From NCBI GenBank assembly GCA_965197405.1, contig OZ240206.1:3038001-3102000 (forward strand): a stretch of 64,000 nt of DNA, written 5' to 3'. Made by a program: the position numbers and the translations under genes. Position 1 is the first letter of the stretch, and each line of letters begins with the position of its first letter. This DNA comes from G965197405 sp965197405. Lineage in GTDB: Bacteria; Chloroflexota; Dehalococcoidia; Lucifugimonadales; JAGWBF01. Positions 24,171 to 33,144 of this stretch are shown here, piece by piece. The notes beneath the pieces were generated by a model. It was not told where the DNA came from, did no database searches, and saw nothing but the letters and a program-made list of their open reading frames with translations.

Positions 24171-27035
24171 TCAGGCCGAGACCTTGGCTACGGCGGCGGG
24201 GGTTATTACCAGGCCGGACACCCCGGACATGGGGTCAGGCTCATCGCTGGCTTCCAGCTCTACCGCCATCTGCCCGAAGAGACTTGTGGACGAGACCACG
24301 CCCGTCTGGGCCGCCTCTTTGATAGCGGCCTTCCCCTGGAAGGTGCGGGAGAGGGTCTTGACCTCGACGGGGTCCCCTTCTTCGATGCCCAGATTCCCGG
24401 CGTCCTCGGGGCTTAGCTCTACCAGCTCATCCCTCTCGATGTGGTTGGACCGGCCCTTGACCACTTCGATTTCCCGCTGGGACTGCAACAGCACCCTTCC
24501 AGGCACAAACAGGAACGGATAGCCCTCACGTACCGGGGGCATAGCTGACTTAAAATCAGGCGCCATCAGCCTCGCCTTCCCATTGGGAAACCCACCGGCA
24601 TAGAGCACAGGCGTACCCTCATGGTCCTGCGACGGGCAGGGCCACTGTAGTCCACGGCGCTCCTTGTCCGAGTAGAGTAGCTGGATGGGGAGCGGGTTGC
24701 TCGGGTCGGGTCTGGCAACCAGGACAGCCTCGGCCTCAAGTCTATGATGGGATACGCCACCATACATGGGGACCAGCCCGGCTATCTCATCCATCACCTG
24801 GGCTGGGCCGGCGAAATCGAACCCACCGGTGTTCATCCGCTGGGCTATCTGGCATATAGCCCACGACTCGGGTTGAGCTTCGCTGTTCTTTATTCTCAGT
24901 GCAGGACGGAGGGCCTGGACGCGACGCTCCAAGTTGGTATAGGTGCCCTCTTTTTCGGCGAAGGTGGAGCGGGGCAGCACGACGTGGGCCTTCTGAGCGG
25001 TGGGGCTGAGGAAATGGTCCTGGACCACCAAGAGGTCCAGACTTTCCAGGACGGCCAGCAAGTCCGTCTCCCGTTGGTCCCCGTCGGACAGCTCGCCAGT
25101 GGTGAAATTGGAGCTGTCGCCCACTATGAACATAGCCTTGATCTCGCCCTGCTTTACGGAGTCGAATATGCCCCGCAGGTCAAGCCCATTTTCGATTGGG
25201 ACCAGCCCTCCCCAGCTTTCCTCTGCGGTACGTCGCGCCTCCAGGTTGTCCAGTCCCTGGTAGCCGGGCAACAGGTGGGGCACGCAACCCATATCCCACG
25301 CGCCCTGCTCGTTGGCTCCCTGCCTCATGGGATAGAGACCCGCCGAAGGCTTGCCGAGGTTGCCGGTGAGCAGGGCCAGGTCCGCCAGAGAGAGCACGCA
25401 GTCCCTCTGTAGGCTCGTAGATATGTTGTCCAGGGCGTAGAGGATGGCGGAAGCCCCGGAGCCGGCGTAGGCGCGAGCGGCCTCCCTTATGCGGTCCCCG
25501 GACACACCCGTCTCCTGGGCTACGGAGTCCAGGTCGAGGGCTTCCAGTGCCCCGATGAGGTCGTCCCTACCCTGGCAGTTTTCCTGGACCCATTCCGTGT
25601 GCTCCAGACCCTCCTCGACGATGGTTTTCATAAGCCCGCCCAGCAAGAGGACCTCTGTGCCGGGCCGGGGCCTGAGCCAGATGTGGGCGTAACGGGTAAG
25701 CTCCACCTCCCTGGGGTCAATGACGACGAGCCTGGCGCCGGCCTTGACAGCTCGTTTGATGGGCACGGCAGCTACGTTGTGCTCCTCGGTGACGTTGGTA
25801 TTGAAGGCGAGGATGCACCGGGCGCCCTCCAGGTCCCAGACGGGATTGGTAGCGGCGCTGTAGCCGAGGGCCTCCTCCAGCCCGACAACCAGGCCGGGGC
25901 GTGTGTTGGAGGTCTGGTCCACGTTATTGGTCATCATCACGACCCTGGCGAATTTCTGGGCCAAGTAGTGCTCCTCGTTGGTGCTGTTGGGGGACGTGAG
26001 GATGGCGAATCTGCTGCCCTTATAGGGGGGCAGCTTCTCGGCTATGTAGTCCAGGGCCTCCTCCCAGGTGGTCTCCTCGAAGCCTTCACTCAGGTCACGG
26101 CGTATGAGGGGCTTCCTTAGCCGGTCCTTTCTATTCACGAAGTCGAGGCCGAACTTGCCCTTGAAGCAAGCCTGGCCCTGGTTGGCGGGGGAGTTGAGCT
26201 CGGGTATGGCACGGATTACCTTGTCGTACTGGTTCACCTCCAGGTTCAACTGGCATCCAACGGGGCAGTGGGGGCAGATGGTCCGTTCCACTCTGCTGGC
26301 CTTTTCCCACTTGTAGTCTCTTTCCACCAGCGCGCCCACGGGACATACATCCAGGCACGCCCCGCAGAACTCGCATCCCGACTCCAGAAGGGAGGTCCCG
26401 TAGGATGTGCCTACCAGGGCCCGCCCGGCCCGTTCGGTGAAGGTGATTGCGTTGTCGCCCCGGACCTCCTCGCACACCCGTACGCACCTGCCGCACACGA
26501 TGCACAGGTTGTAGTCCCGGTCATAGAAGGGGTCGCCTACCTCGATGGGCAGGTTGCGGTACTTATAGCTCAGGGGGGATTCCAGGTCCATGTTCAGGTA
26601 GCGAGTGGTGTCCTTCAGCTCGCACCGCTCGTTCTTGGGACAGGTCACGCACCGGTCGTTCACCGAGACGTGACGCAGGCAGACGTCCTGGGGGCCGCAG
26701 AGGTCCACGCGGTGGCACGTCAGGCACCCGTGGGGGTGCTCGGAAATCAGCATCTCGATGATGGAGCGCCGTAGCTGGTACACCTGGTGGGAGTCGTTCT
26801 TTACCACCATGCCGTCCTGCACGGGAAGGGTACAGGATGCCGGGTAACCCCTCCCGCCCTCCACCTCTACCACGCACATCCGGCAGGCGGCGAAGGGCTT
26901 CATCCCGGGGTGGTAGCAAAGGTAGGGTATATAGACGCCGGCCTCTATCGCTGCCTCAATTACCATCTTTCCAGGCCGAGTCTTGACCTGAACACCATCT
27001 ATGGTGATTGTGACCTCGTTGGCTTGTTCAACCAT
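24171..27035 (-). CDS. NuoG/FdhA-like molybdopterin iron-sulfur subunit lacking the Sec/Cys active site
   Basis: A 954-residue redox subunit. In order: an N-terminal [2Fe-2S] ferredoxin domain (Cys in 'YLCYHPGM', 'CRMC', 'ASCT'); a His-Cys cluster region from 'HPHGCLTCHRVDLC' to 'CVTCPKNERC'; two [4Fe-4S] motifs 'CIVCGRCVRVC' and 'CEFCGACLDVC'; 'CPHCPVGC' for a further cluster; a molybdopterin oxidoreductase body; and a dinucleotide-binding tail. Formate dehydrogenases have Sec/Cys followed by His after 'NNVD'; here the stretch is 'NNVDQTSNTRPGLVVGL', with neither. It therefore should not be a formate dehydrogenase. With the next two genes it forms a soluble NuoEFG-type, NADH-linked complex. 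Confidence 0.88.
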   Translation of the reverse strand: MVEQANEVTITIDGVQVKTRPGKMVIEAAIEAGVYIPYLCYHPGMKPFAACRMCVVEVEGGRGYPASCTLPVQDGMVVKNDSHQVYQLRRSIIEMLISEHPHGCLTCHRVDLCGPQDVCLRHVSVNDRCVTCPKNERCELKDTTRYLNMDLESPLSYKYRNLPIEVGDPFYDRDYNLCIVCGRCVRVCEEVRGDNAITFTERAGRALVGTSYGTSLLESGCEFCGACLDVCPVGALVERDYKWEKASRVERTICPHCPVGCQLNLEVNQYDKVIRAIPELNSPANQGQACFKGKFGLDFVNRKDRLRKPLIRRDLSEGFEETTWEEALDYIAEKLPPYKGSRFAILTSPNSTNEEHYLAQKFARVVMMTNNVDQTSNTRPGLVVGLEEALGYSAATNPVWDLEGARCILAFNTNVTEEHNVAAVPIKRAVKAGARLVVIDPREVELTRYAHIWLRPRPGTEVLLLGGLMKTIVEEGLEHTEWVQENCQGRDDLIGALEALDLDSVAQETGVSGDRIREAARAYAGSGASAILYALDNISTSLQRDCVLSLADLALLTGNLGKPSAGLYPMRQGANEQGAWDMGCVPHLLPGYQGLDNLEARRTAEESWGGLVPIENGLDLRGIFDSVKQGEIKAMFIVGDSSNFTTGELSDGDQRETDLLAVLESLDLLVVQDHFLSPTAQKAHVVLPRSTFAEKEGTYTNLERRVQALRPALRIKNSEAQPESWAICQIAQRMNTGGFDFAGPAQVMDEIAGLVPMYGGVSHHRLEAEAVLVARPDPSNPLPIQLLYSDKERRGLQWPCPSQDHEGTPVLYAGGFPNGKARLMAPDFKSAMPPVREGYPFLFVPGRVLLQSQREIEVVKGRSNHIERDELVELSPEDAGNLGIEEGDPVEVKTLSRTFQGKAAIKEAAQTGVVSSTSLFGQMAVELEASDEPDPMSGVSGLVITPAAVAKVSA

Positions 27036-27107
27036 CTTTCACTCATCTTTCACATCCGGGTCGGCCTTTACGTGATGGCGAGACTCCTATGCCTTTATCC
27101 GGCGTCT

Positions 27108-28838
27108 TCACCTGCGGGTGCGTTGAGGCGAGTACCTGTCAGTCAAGCAGCTGCCTGTCGGACACCGCTTCTCCGTCATGTGGGCGTCGAACTCGTCGCC
27201 GAAGTAGCGAAGGGCCGAGGCAACGGGGTTGAATCCCAGCTGCCCGTGGCCACAGAGGGAGCCGACCTGCATGTTCTGACCCACCTGGCGCATCAGCTCC
27301 AGATCGCCAGGCTCGCTCTCAAAGCGGCAGATGCGTTCAAGCATCTCCAGGAGGTGTGTCATGCCCAGGCGGCAGGGAAAGCATTTGCCGCAAGACTCGA
27401 ACTGGCAGAAGGCGATGAGGGAGCGGGTCATGTCCACGGCGCAGGTGTCCTCATCGGCGGCGATGATGCCCCCCGACCCCAGAATTGCTCCTGCCTGGGC
27501 CATGGCCTCAAAATCCAAGGGTATCTCCAGCTGGTCGGCGCTCAGCACCCCTCCAAGAGGGCCGCCCGTCTGGAGGAGCTTCAGCTTCTTGTCGCCGGGC
27601 ACTCCGCCCGCAACATCGTATAGCACCTGCCGGAGGGTCATACCCAGGGGTATTTCCACCATGCCGGTGTATTTCAAGTTGCCGGAGAGACATAGGATAG
27701 CGGTGCCCTTGCTCCGGTCCTGCCCTATGCCGGCGAACCAATCGCCGCCCCTGCCCACTATCTGCGGGACGTAGGCGAGGGTCTTGACGTTGTTTATGTT
27801 GCTGGGCTTGCCGAATAGCCCCACCTGGGCCGGGAAGGGTGGTCGGAAGCGGGGCATGGCCCGGCTCCCCTCTATGGACTCCATCAAGGCCGTCTCCTCG
27901 CCGGACACGTAGGAGTCTCCGGTGAGCGATACCTCCATGTCGAAGCTGAAGCCTGAGCCGAAGATATTGTCGCCCAGAAACCCAAGCTCTCGCGCCTGGC
28001 GGATAGCCTGCCGGGTCCTCTCGATAGGCCCGTCATGGCCGTGCCGGATGAACACGTAGCCATAGCTGGCCCCGGTGGAGTAGCCCGCGAGTATCATCCC
28101 TTCCACGAGGGTATGGGGGTCGCTCTCCAGGATTCCCTTGTCGTTGAAGGCCCCCGGGTCGCCCTCCTCACAGTTGCAGAGGATGTACTTGACCGGCCCC
28201 GGCGACCTGGCGAGGAAGCTCCACTTGGTGCCGGTGGGGAAGGCAGCACCACCGCGCCCCCTGAGACCGGACTTGTTGACCTCCTCCAGGGTCTCCTCCG
28301 AGGTCATCTGCGTCAGGGCCTTTTGAAGGGCGCTGTAGCCGTCGTTGGCTATGTACTGGTACACGTCGTAGGGGTCTATGGTTCCGGCGTTGCGCAGGGC
28401 AATGCGGAGCTGCCCCTTCATCATGGGGTGCTCGTTGAGGTCTTCGACGCCGTCAAGTCCAGGGCCGTCGGTATAGCCCAGGGCCAGGTCGGCGACGGGC
28501 TCTTGCCGCACCAGCTGCGAATAGACGATGGCCGGCACCTCGCTGAGGGTCACGTTGGCGTAGAACAGCCTTGCCCCACTGGGCATCGTTATGTCAACGA
28601 GCGGCTCGGCATAGCACAGGCCCATGCAGCCGACCTCGCTGACAGTGGCCCGGACATTATGGTGCTGAAGCTCGTCGTGTATGGCGGCAATCACCTGGTC
28701 GGCGCCCGCCGCCTTCCCACAGATGGCAGTGCCTACCCGTATCCACGGCACGGCCCCGTCAGTCAGCAACTGCCAGCGGCGCCCGGCCTCGGCCTGTATG
28801 TCTTCAAAACTCCCGGCCATTTCCCCTCTAGTAGACAT
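27108..28838 (-). CDS. NuoF-like NADH-binding FMN/[4Fe-4S] subunit
   Basis: A 576-residue diaphorase subunit. A thioredoxin-like [2Fe-2S] domain occupies about residues 30-115 (Cys in 'GTAICGKA' and 'VGCMGLC'). The NuoF core follows: 'GLRGRGGAAFPTGTKW' (NADH), 'NCEEGDPGAF' (FMN), the SLBB region and 'ESCGKCFPCRLG' with a distal Cys in 'GSLCGHGQLG' for the N3-type cluster. The tail 'KRCPTGSC' resembles the start of the extra ferredoxin domain of HydB/FdhB proteins, but that domain is missing. A second start, ATG 28820, is possible. It lies between the NuoG-like and NuoE-like genes. Confidence 0.93.
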   Translation of the reverse strand: MSTRGEMAGSFEDIQAEAGRRWQLLTDGAVPWIRVGTAICGKAAGADQVIAAIHDELQHHNVRATVSEVGCMGLCYAEPLVDITMPSGARLFYANVTLSEVPAIVYSQLVRQEPVADLALGYTDGPGLDGVEDLNEHPMMKGQLRIALRNAGTIDPYDVYQYIANDGYSALQKALTQMTSEETLEEVNKSGLRGRGGAAFPTGTKWSFLARSPGPVKYILCNCEEGDPGAFNDKGILESDPHTLVEGMILAGYSTGASYGYVFIRHGHDGPIERTRQAIRQARELGFLGDNIFGSGFSFDMEVSLTGDSYVSGEETALMESIEGSRAMPRFRPPFPAQVGLFGKPSNINNVKTLAYVPQIVGRGGDWFAGIGQDRSKGTAILCLSGNLKYTGMVEIPLGMTLRQVLYDVAGGVPGDKKLKLLQTGGPLGGVLSADQLEIPLDFEAMAQAGAILGSGGIIAADEDTCAVDMTRSLIAFCQFESCGKCFPCRLGMTHLLEMLERICRFESEPGDLELMRQVGQNMQVGSLCGHGQLGFNPVASALRYFGDEFDAHMTEKRCPTGSCLTDRYSPQRTRR

Positions 28839-28847
28839 CCGGGGTCA

Positions 28848-28975
28848 TTTCATTGTCACCCTGAATGGAGTGAAGGGTCTAAAATCCCCCTTGCAAGTCA
28901 AGGACGATTCTCCGACCAAGAGTTTTAGATTCTTCGTCGCTTCGCTCCTCAGAATGACAACTAAAAGACCCTTGG
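28848..28975. repeat. Family A MITE-like element (copy A3)
   Basis: Lies between the NuoE-like and NuoF-like genes of one operon. Arms 'cattgtcaccctgaatgg' and 'cgcttcgctcctcagaatga'. Flanks TAGTAGACAT and TGGTAGACGG agree at 7 of 10 bases, a possible worn target duplication. Confidence 0.7.
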
Positions 28976-28982
28976 TAGACGG

Positions 28983-29516
28983 CTAGGCCTCTTGATGTTC
29001 TTGGTGCTGATTAGGCAGGGCTTCCGCCGTCCCGCTCCCCTGTCCCAGGTAGCGGGACGCGACCGCTTGCCTCGCCCTATCCGGGGAGAGCCTGCCCACC
29101 ATTTCATGGTCCAGGCTTATAACCGGCCCCTGGGCACAGGCCCCGAGGCAGGTGTTGAAACGAACGGTTACGCTGCCGTCGGAGGTGTTCCCCTCACCCT
29201 CCAGTCCCAGGCAGTCCAGAACGGCCTTTATGACCTGCATGGCTCCCAGCACGTGGCAGGATGGGCCCCAGCACAACTCCACTGTATGCGCGCCGGGTGG
29301 GGCGAAGAGGAAATTGGTGTAGAAGGAGGCCACCCCCCACGCATCGTTGACGGTGGAGTTGGTAAAGCTGGCCACCTCCTCTATCGCCTCCTCGGGCACA
29401 TACCCCAACTCGTCCTGGACAGCCAGGAGGGAAGAGAGGAGGGTCACGGTAGCCTGCTCCTGGGAGTTCAGGGCTGTGGCTATCCGCTCCTTAAGTTCTT
29501 TCACATCCATAATCAT
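28983..29516 (-). CDS. NuoE-like [2Fe-2S] subunit
   Basis: A 177-residue thioredoxin-like [2Fe-2S] protein of the NuoE/HydA-gamma group. Cluster cysteines are in 'ELCWGPSCHVLGA' and 'FNTCLGACAQGP'; 'LQDELGYVPEEAIEEVA'-type helical N-terminus is typical. It shuttles electrons within NADH-linked heteromeric complexes (NDH-1 arm, NAD-linked hydrogenases, NAD-linked formate dehydrogenases). ATG 29516 or 29510 starts it. It is the first gene of the NuoE-F-G-like operon, preceded by a plausible promoter. Confidence 0.92.
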   Translation of the reverse strand: MIMDVKELKERIATALNSQEQATVTLLSSLLAVQDELGYVPEEAIEEVASFTNSTVNDAWGVASFYTNFLFAPPGAHTVELCWGPSCHVLGAMQVIKAVLDCLGLEGEGNTSDGSVTVRFNTCLGACAQGPVISLDHEMVGRLSPDRARQAVASRYLGQGSGTAEALPNQHQEHQEA

Positions 29517-29596
29517 TGGTTTTCGCCCCGGCAGATGAGTATGGGTGAGTATGCCAGGTAGCTATGCAAAGCCAAAGGACCATCTGGGTCGTGAAA

Positions 29597-29625
29597 TTTA
29601 TAACTAGCCGATACGCCAATGGTAA
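29597..29625 (-). promoter_or_regulatory. Predicted promoter of the NuoEFG-like operon
   Basis: Minus strand: TTACCA (29625-29620), 17-nt spacer, TATAAA (29602-29597). Predicted transcription start about 29590, leaving a leader of about 74 nt before the NuoE-like start. Confidence 0.5.
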
Positions 29626-29693
29626 CACAAGGGCCAGGGGCTTTCAACAGGAATTGTGAGCACGATAGACTAGAGCCAAGGCTAGGGTCATCC

Positions 29694-29850
29694 AATTGTC
29701 ACCCCGCATTCAATTGTCACCCCGAGAGGAGCGGGGGGTCTAGAATCATCCTCTTTCTTAAGGTGTCCTTTTGCTAGCGAGGCATTTTAGATTCTTCGTC
29801 GCTCCGCTCCTCAGAATGATCCGCGTCGGCCTGTATCTACCTAACACGGA
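29694..29850. repeat. Family A MITE-like element (copy A4)
   Basis: Occupies the 373-bp gap upstream of the NuoE-like gene. Its left arm start is duplicated ('aattgtcaccccg' twice, 15 bp apart); the right arm is 'cgctccgctcctcagaatga'. Confidence 0.75.
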
Positions 29851-29889
29851 CTATCACTATGAATGATTCCACCAAAGGAATCATCCATA

Positions 29890-31212
29890 TCAGGGGCGGA
29901 AATCCTTGAGGACCATGTCCACCACCTGTTTGCCGAGCCTGACACTGTAATTGGTCCCCCGGTCTTCGGGGTATATCTGGGTGGTGTTGGCCAGGTAGAG
30001 ACCTTTGATGGGGGTCCGGAGGTCGGGTATGCGCCGGCTGTAGTTAACCCCTATGATGGGCTGAGCGGCATCCACTTTGTGGTGGTAGTACTCCTCCACC
30101 CACGAAGGGTCAAAGTCGGGGTTGATTTTACGCAGGTGGGGGAGGAAGTCCTCGAGCAGCTCCTCTCCGTTCATCTGATAGAGGGGGTTCTGTACGCTGG
30201 GGTAGTTGGAGAAGTACACGACGTGCTTTCCCCCGTAGAGGGAAGGGTCAACGAAGTTAGTCTGCTCGATAATCCCCACAAACGGCATGGAGCGGTCGGC
30301 CACGTTGAGCCAGTACATCGGCGACAGGGGCCGCTTCAGGACAAGGACCATCAGGACCGCCGACAGATATGTCACGTTGGAAAGCTTGCTCGCATAGTCT
30401 TCGGGCAGAGGGGGGACGAGCCTGGTGAACACGTAGGAGGGAGTGGTAGCGACAACTGCGTCATAGGGCCGTACCTCCGCTTCAGCGCCCGGCATCTGCA
30501 CCTCCAGACCGGTTGCCCTGCCATCATCCATCACCACCCTGCGCACCCCCGCTGAAATATGGACCTCTCCGCCCATCTGTCCGATGCGCTCCCCGAGGGT
30601 ATCGAAGACCTCTCCGAAGCTGCCCGTAGGATATACGAGTTTCTCCTTCTCCCAGGGCCTGCGCCGGGATGCCACCCTCAGGTAAATCTTTCCCCACAGC
30701 CAGGTCATGCTAATCTCGTTGTAGTGCTCTCCGAATTTGCCCCGCAGCATAGGCTCCCACACCACCTCATAGGCCCGCCTGCCCACTCGCTTTTCCAACC
30801 ACTCGGCGGCGGTGACGCCCTCGAACTTGAACCCGTTCCTGGTCTTCTGAAGATAGAGAGTCACCAGTCCAAGGCGAAGCCGCTCGGCAAGGCTCAGGGG
30901 AGTGAACCTGAGCAGGTCGCCGGGCGAGTTGAATTTCCATATCTGCCCGCCGTAGTAGAAACCCACCTTGGACTCTATCCAGGCCAGCTTGTCACCGAGG
31001 CCCAACTCCTGAATCAGGTCTATCATGTGGGTGTCGCTCGTGAACAGGTGATGGTAGCCGCGCTCCAGTCGCCCCCCGCCGACTTCAAAGGTGGACGCCT
31101 GCCCGCCAAGGAAAGGGGCACGCTCGTACACGTGGGCCTGGTGGCCCTTTTTCGCAAGCTCGAAGGCAGCCGACAGGCCGGCTGCGCCTCCGCCAATGAT
31201 GCCAACCTTCAT
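29890..31212 (-). CDS. FAD-dependent amine oxidase/protoporphyrinogen oxidase-like protein
   Basis: A 440-residue flavoprotein. The N-terminal dinucleotide fold is 'KVGIIGGGAAGLSAAFELA', followed by 'YERAPFLGGQAST' and, near the C-terminus, 'GLYLANTTQIYPEDRGTNYS', the closing FAD motif. Members include protoporphyrinogen oxidase, phytoene desaturase-like and nucleotide-sugar-linked oxidoreductases; the substrate is not evident. ATG 31212 makes an ATGA overlap with the upstream flippase-like gene, so the two are translationally coupled. A longer frame to 31377 overlaps that gene and is not used. Confidence 0.88.
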   Translation of the reverse strand: MKVGIIGGGAAGLSAAFELAKKGHQAHVYERAPFLGGQASTFEVGGGRLERGYHHLFTSDTHMIDLIQELGLGDKLAWIESKVGFYYGGQIWKFNSPGDLLRFTPLSLAERLRLGLVTLYLQKTRNGFKFEGVTAAEWLEKRVGRRAYEVVWEPMLRGKFGEHYNEISMTWLWGKIYLRVASRRRPWEKEKLVYPTGSFGEVFDTLGERIGQMGGEVHISAGVRRVVMDDGRATGLEVQMPGAEAEVRPYDAVVATTPSYVFTRLVPPLPEDYASKLSNVTYLSAVLMVLVLKRPLSPMYWLNVADRSMPFVGIIEQTNFVDPSLYGGKHVVYFSNYPSVQNPLYQMNGEELLEDFLPHLRKINPDFDPSWVEEYYHHKVDAAQPIIGVNYSRRIPDLRTPIKGLYLANTTQIYPEDRGTNYSVRLGKQVVDMVLKDFRP

Positions 31213-32306
31213 TTCTCCTCTCCTTCGCCGGCCACCCCATCCCCGTAGTCCGCAAGGACGCCTCCCTCGGTCTGGGGGATGAGGGGTATGTCTATCTGCT
31301 TGCTCCTGGCAAGCTGGGAGAGGGACAGGTTCTCTCTCCACAGGAAGAGCAGGCCCATGATGTTGACGGGAAGCCACAGGGCCATGATGTGAACGAAAAA
31401 CGAGTAGGCAGCCGCCGGCTCCCCGGCCACTCCAAAGGCCACGAGGGTGGACTTGGCCACCACCTCAAAGGGGCCTATACCCCCTATGCTCGATGGGACG
31501 GCGGTGGCAAGGTTGGATGTGGCCGTGACCAGCAGGATTACCTGAAAGGGCTGGTCGAGGCCAAAGGAGATGGCAACGATGTAGTAGGTAGCCGCTTCCG
31601 TCAGCCACACGGGCAGGGACAGCAGGGAGATGAGGGCCAGCTTGCGGGGACTCCTGAAAGCCCCCAAACCCTCTATCAGGAGATGTACGAAGCTTTCTAC
31701 CTTCGGGCGAATGCCCCGGGGCGACACCCTGCCCATCAGGCGCGCGAGACCGCGCCCCAACCGGGGAGAGGTGGCGAACAGGAACAGGACGGCGAATCCA
31801 ACGACGAAGACTACGGCCACCAGGATGCTTACGGCCAGCCAGGGGGTGTCGAGGCCCCCCGATTCGTTCCTGAGGACGGAAGTCCAGGGTAGGAAGGGCC
31901 AGACGATCGCGGCAAGGAACAGCAGGGTGAGCCCGTCGAGGGCCCTTTCCACAAGGATGGTGGCCAGGGCGGAAGCCTTGCTAATCCCCTCTTTCTCCCC
32001 AACGAAATGAGACCTCACCAGCTCTCCGAGTCGCACCGGCAGGATGTTATTGGCCAGATAGCCGATGGACACTACGGAGTACAGGCGATTGGCAGGTATG
32101 GGCTTGAGATGTAGGAGCAGGTACCGCCAGCGCAGGGACCGGAATCCCAGGGCGATAAAGTAGACCAGGACTGCGGGGACTAGATAGGTGTAATTGGCGT
32201 TTTGAAGCTCTCTGCCCGTCTGCTGGAAGTCCACCTTCCATAGAAAGAGCAGGAGCAACCCGACGGTTACTATGAACCCCAGCCAGAAACGGCGGGTCAG
32301 CAGCAA
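31209..32306 (-). CDS. Lysylphosphatidylglycerol synthase TM-region/flippase-like membrane protein
   Basis: A 365-residue UPF0104/AglD-type protein with about eight membrane helices and the family motifs 'GFRSLRWRYLLLHL', 'ILPVRLGELVRSHFVGEKEGI', 'ATILVERALDGLTLL' and 'SSIGGIGPFE'. Such proteins are often coupled to lipid-linked glycan synthesis. The start is probably TTG 32306 with GGGAG upstream. It overlaps the FAD-dependent oxidoreductase by 4 bp, suggesting a shared role in a membrane-lipid or polyprenyl pathway (inference). Confidence 0.9.
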   Translation of the reverse strand: MLLTRRFWLGFIVTVGLLLLFLWKVDFQQTGRELQNANYTYLVPAVLVYFIALGFRSLRWRYLLLHLKPIPANRLYSVVSIGYLANNILPVRLGELVRSHFVGEKEGISKASALATILVERALDGLTLLFLAAIVWPFLPWTSVLRNESGGLDTPWLAVSILVAVVFVVGFAVLFLFATSPRLGRGLARLMGRVSPRGIRPKVESFVHLLIEGLGAFRSPRKLALISLLSLPVWLTEAATYYIVAISFGLDQPFQVILLVTATSNLATAVPSSIGGIGPFEVVAKSTLVAFGVAGEPAAAYSFFVHIMALWLPVNIMGLLFLWRENLSLSQLARSKQIDIPLIPQTEGGVLADYGDGVAGEGEEK

Positions 32307-32467
32307 GTATCTAAGTCTCCCATACCCGGCGAAGCGGGACTATTCCCCGTGGCGAGATACAGACGGAGCATATCTAGTCTGGTGGACTCACGTTCCAGTA
32401 TACCTTTCCCCACCCAGAGCAGACAAGGGATAGAGTAAACGGCAAAAACGGGAGGCGCCCCTGTCCC

Positions 32468-32681
32468 CAGGGTCTCTCAATTGTCACCCCCTGTTCAAGC
32501 CAGGGGTAGGCTCCGAATGGAGCAAGGGGTCCAAAGTTGCGGCTGACCGCGGTCTTGTCGTGGCCGGCACTGCCTTGATTCGGGTCTCTGTTAGGCGCTA
32601 TTTTAGATTCCTCACTCCGCTTCGCTCCATTCGGAATGACACGCGACGGGGGTCTCCATTCACCGGACGTCTTGAGGGGCC
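32468..32681. repeat. Family A MITE-like element (copy A5)
   Basis: Fills most of the 434-bp gap upstream of gatC. Begins with the consensus end CAGGGTCTCTCAATTGTCAC; right arm 'cgcttcgctccattcggaat'. A 'ctgttcaagccaggggtagg'-like segment interrupts the left arm. Confidence 0.75.
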
Positions 32682-32740
32682 TCGCCCGTTTCTGGTACAC
32701 TGGCCCCAGCGGACTACCCAGGGAGGTCATCGTTCAAGAA

Positions 32741-33028
32741 ATGGCGCTTACCGGTGAAGAAGTGCGGCACATAGCCACTCTATGCCGCATCGGCATGACC
32801 GAGGAGGACCTAGCGACGATGCCGGAGCAGCTATCCCACATCCTGGAGCTGTTCCGCGTCCTCCAAGAGCTGGACACGGAGGATGTGCCGCCCACAGGCC
32901 ACTCCGTCTCGGTGGAGACGGTGGTACGCGCCGACGAACCCCAAAGCTCCCTCTCCACGGAAGACGTCCTCGCCAACGCACCCCGGCGAGAGGGCGACGT
33001 GTTCAGGGTGAACATAGTCCTGGAATAA
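32741..33028 (+). CDS. gatC: Asp-tRNA(Asn)/Glu-tRNA(Gln) amidotransferase subunit C
   Basis: A 95-residue GatC, the small subunit that stabilises GatA in the GatCAB complex. 'LTGEEVRHIATLCRIGMTEEDLATMPEQLSHIL' is the family opening and 'TDEVPPTGHSV'-like text follows ('TEDVPPTGHSV'). ATG 32741 has GGGAGG at 32721-32726, somewhat far (14 nt). gatA begins 116 bp downstream. gatB is not in the window. Confidence 0.92.
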   Translation: MALTGEEVRHIATLCRIGMTEEDLATMPEQLSHILELFRVLQELDTEDVPPTGHSVSVETVVRADEPQSSLSTEDVLANAPRREGDVFRVNIVLE

Positions 33029-33144
33029 TCTTGGCCTGGAGTGGCCCTGGAAGAATAGGGCCAAGGCGCTCCCCAGTGTGGCAACAACCACGCATCGCCG
33101 GGGTGGCGTCAAACGACCCCAAAGGACCCATACGGGAGCATACT

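Noticed and set aside
24171..27035. Annotating the large Fe-S molybdopterin subunit as formate dehydrogenase
   Set aside because: The Sec/Cys and His required for formate oxidation are missing after the NNVD motif.
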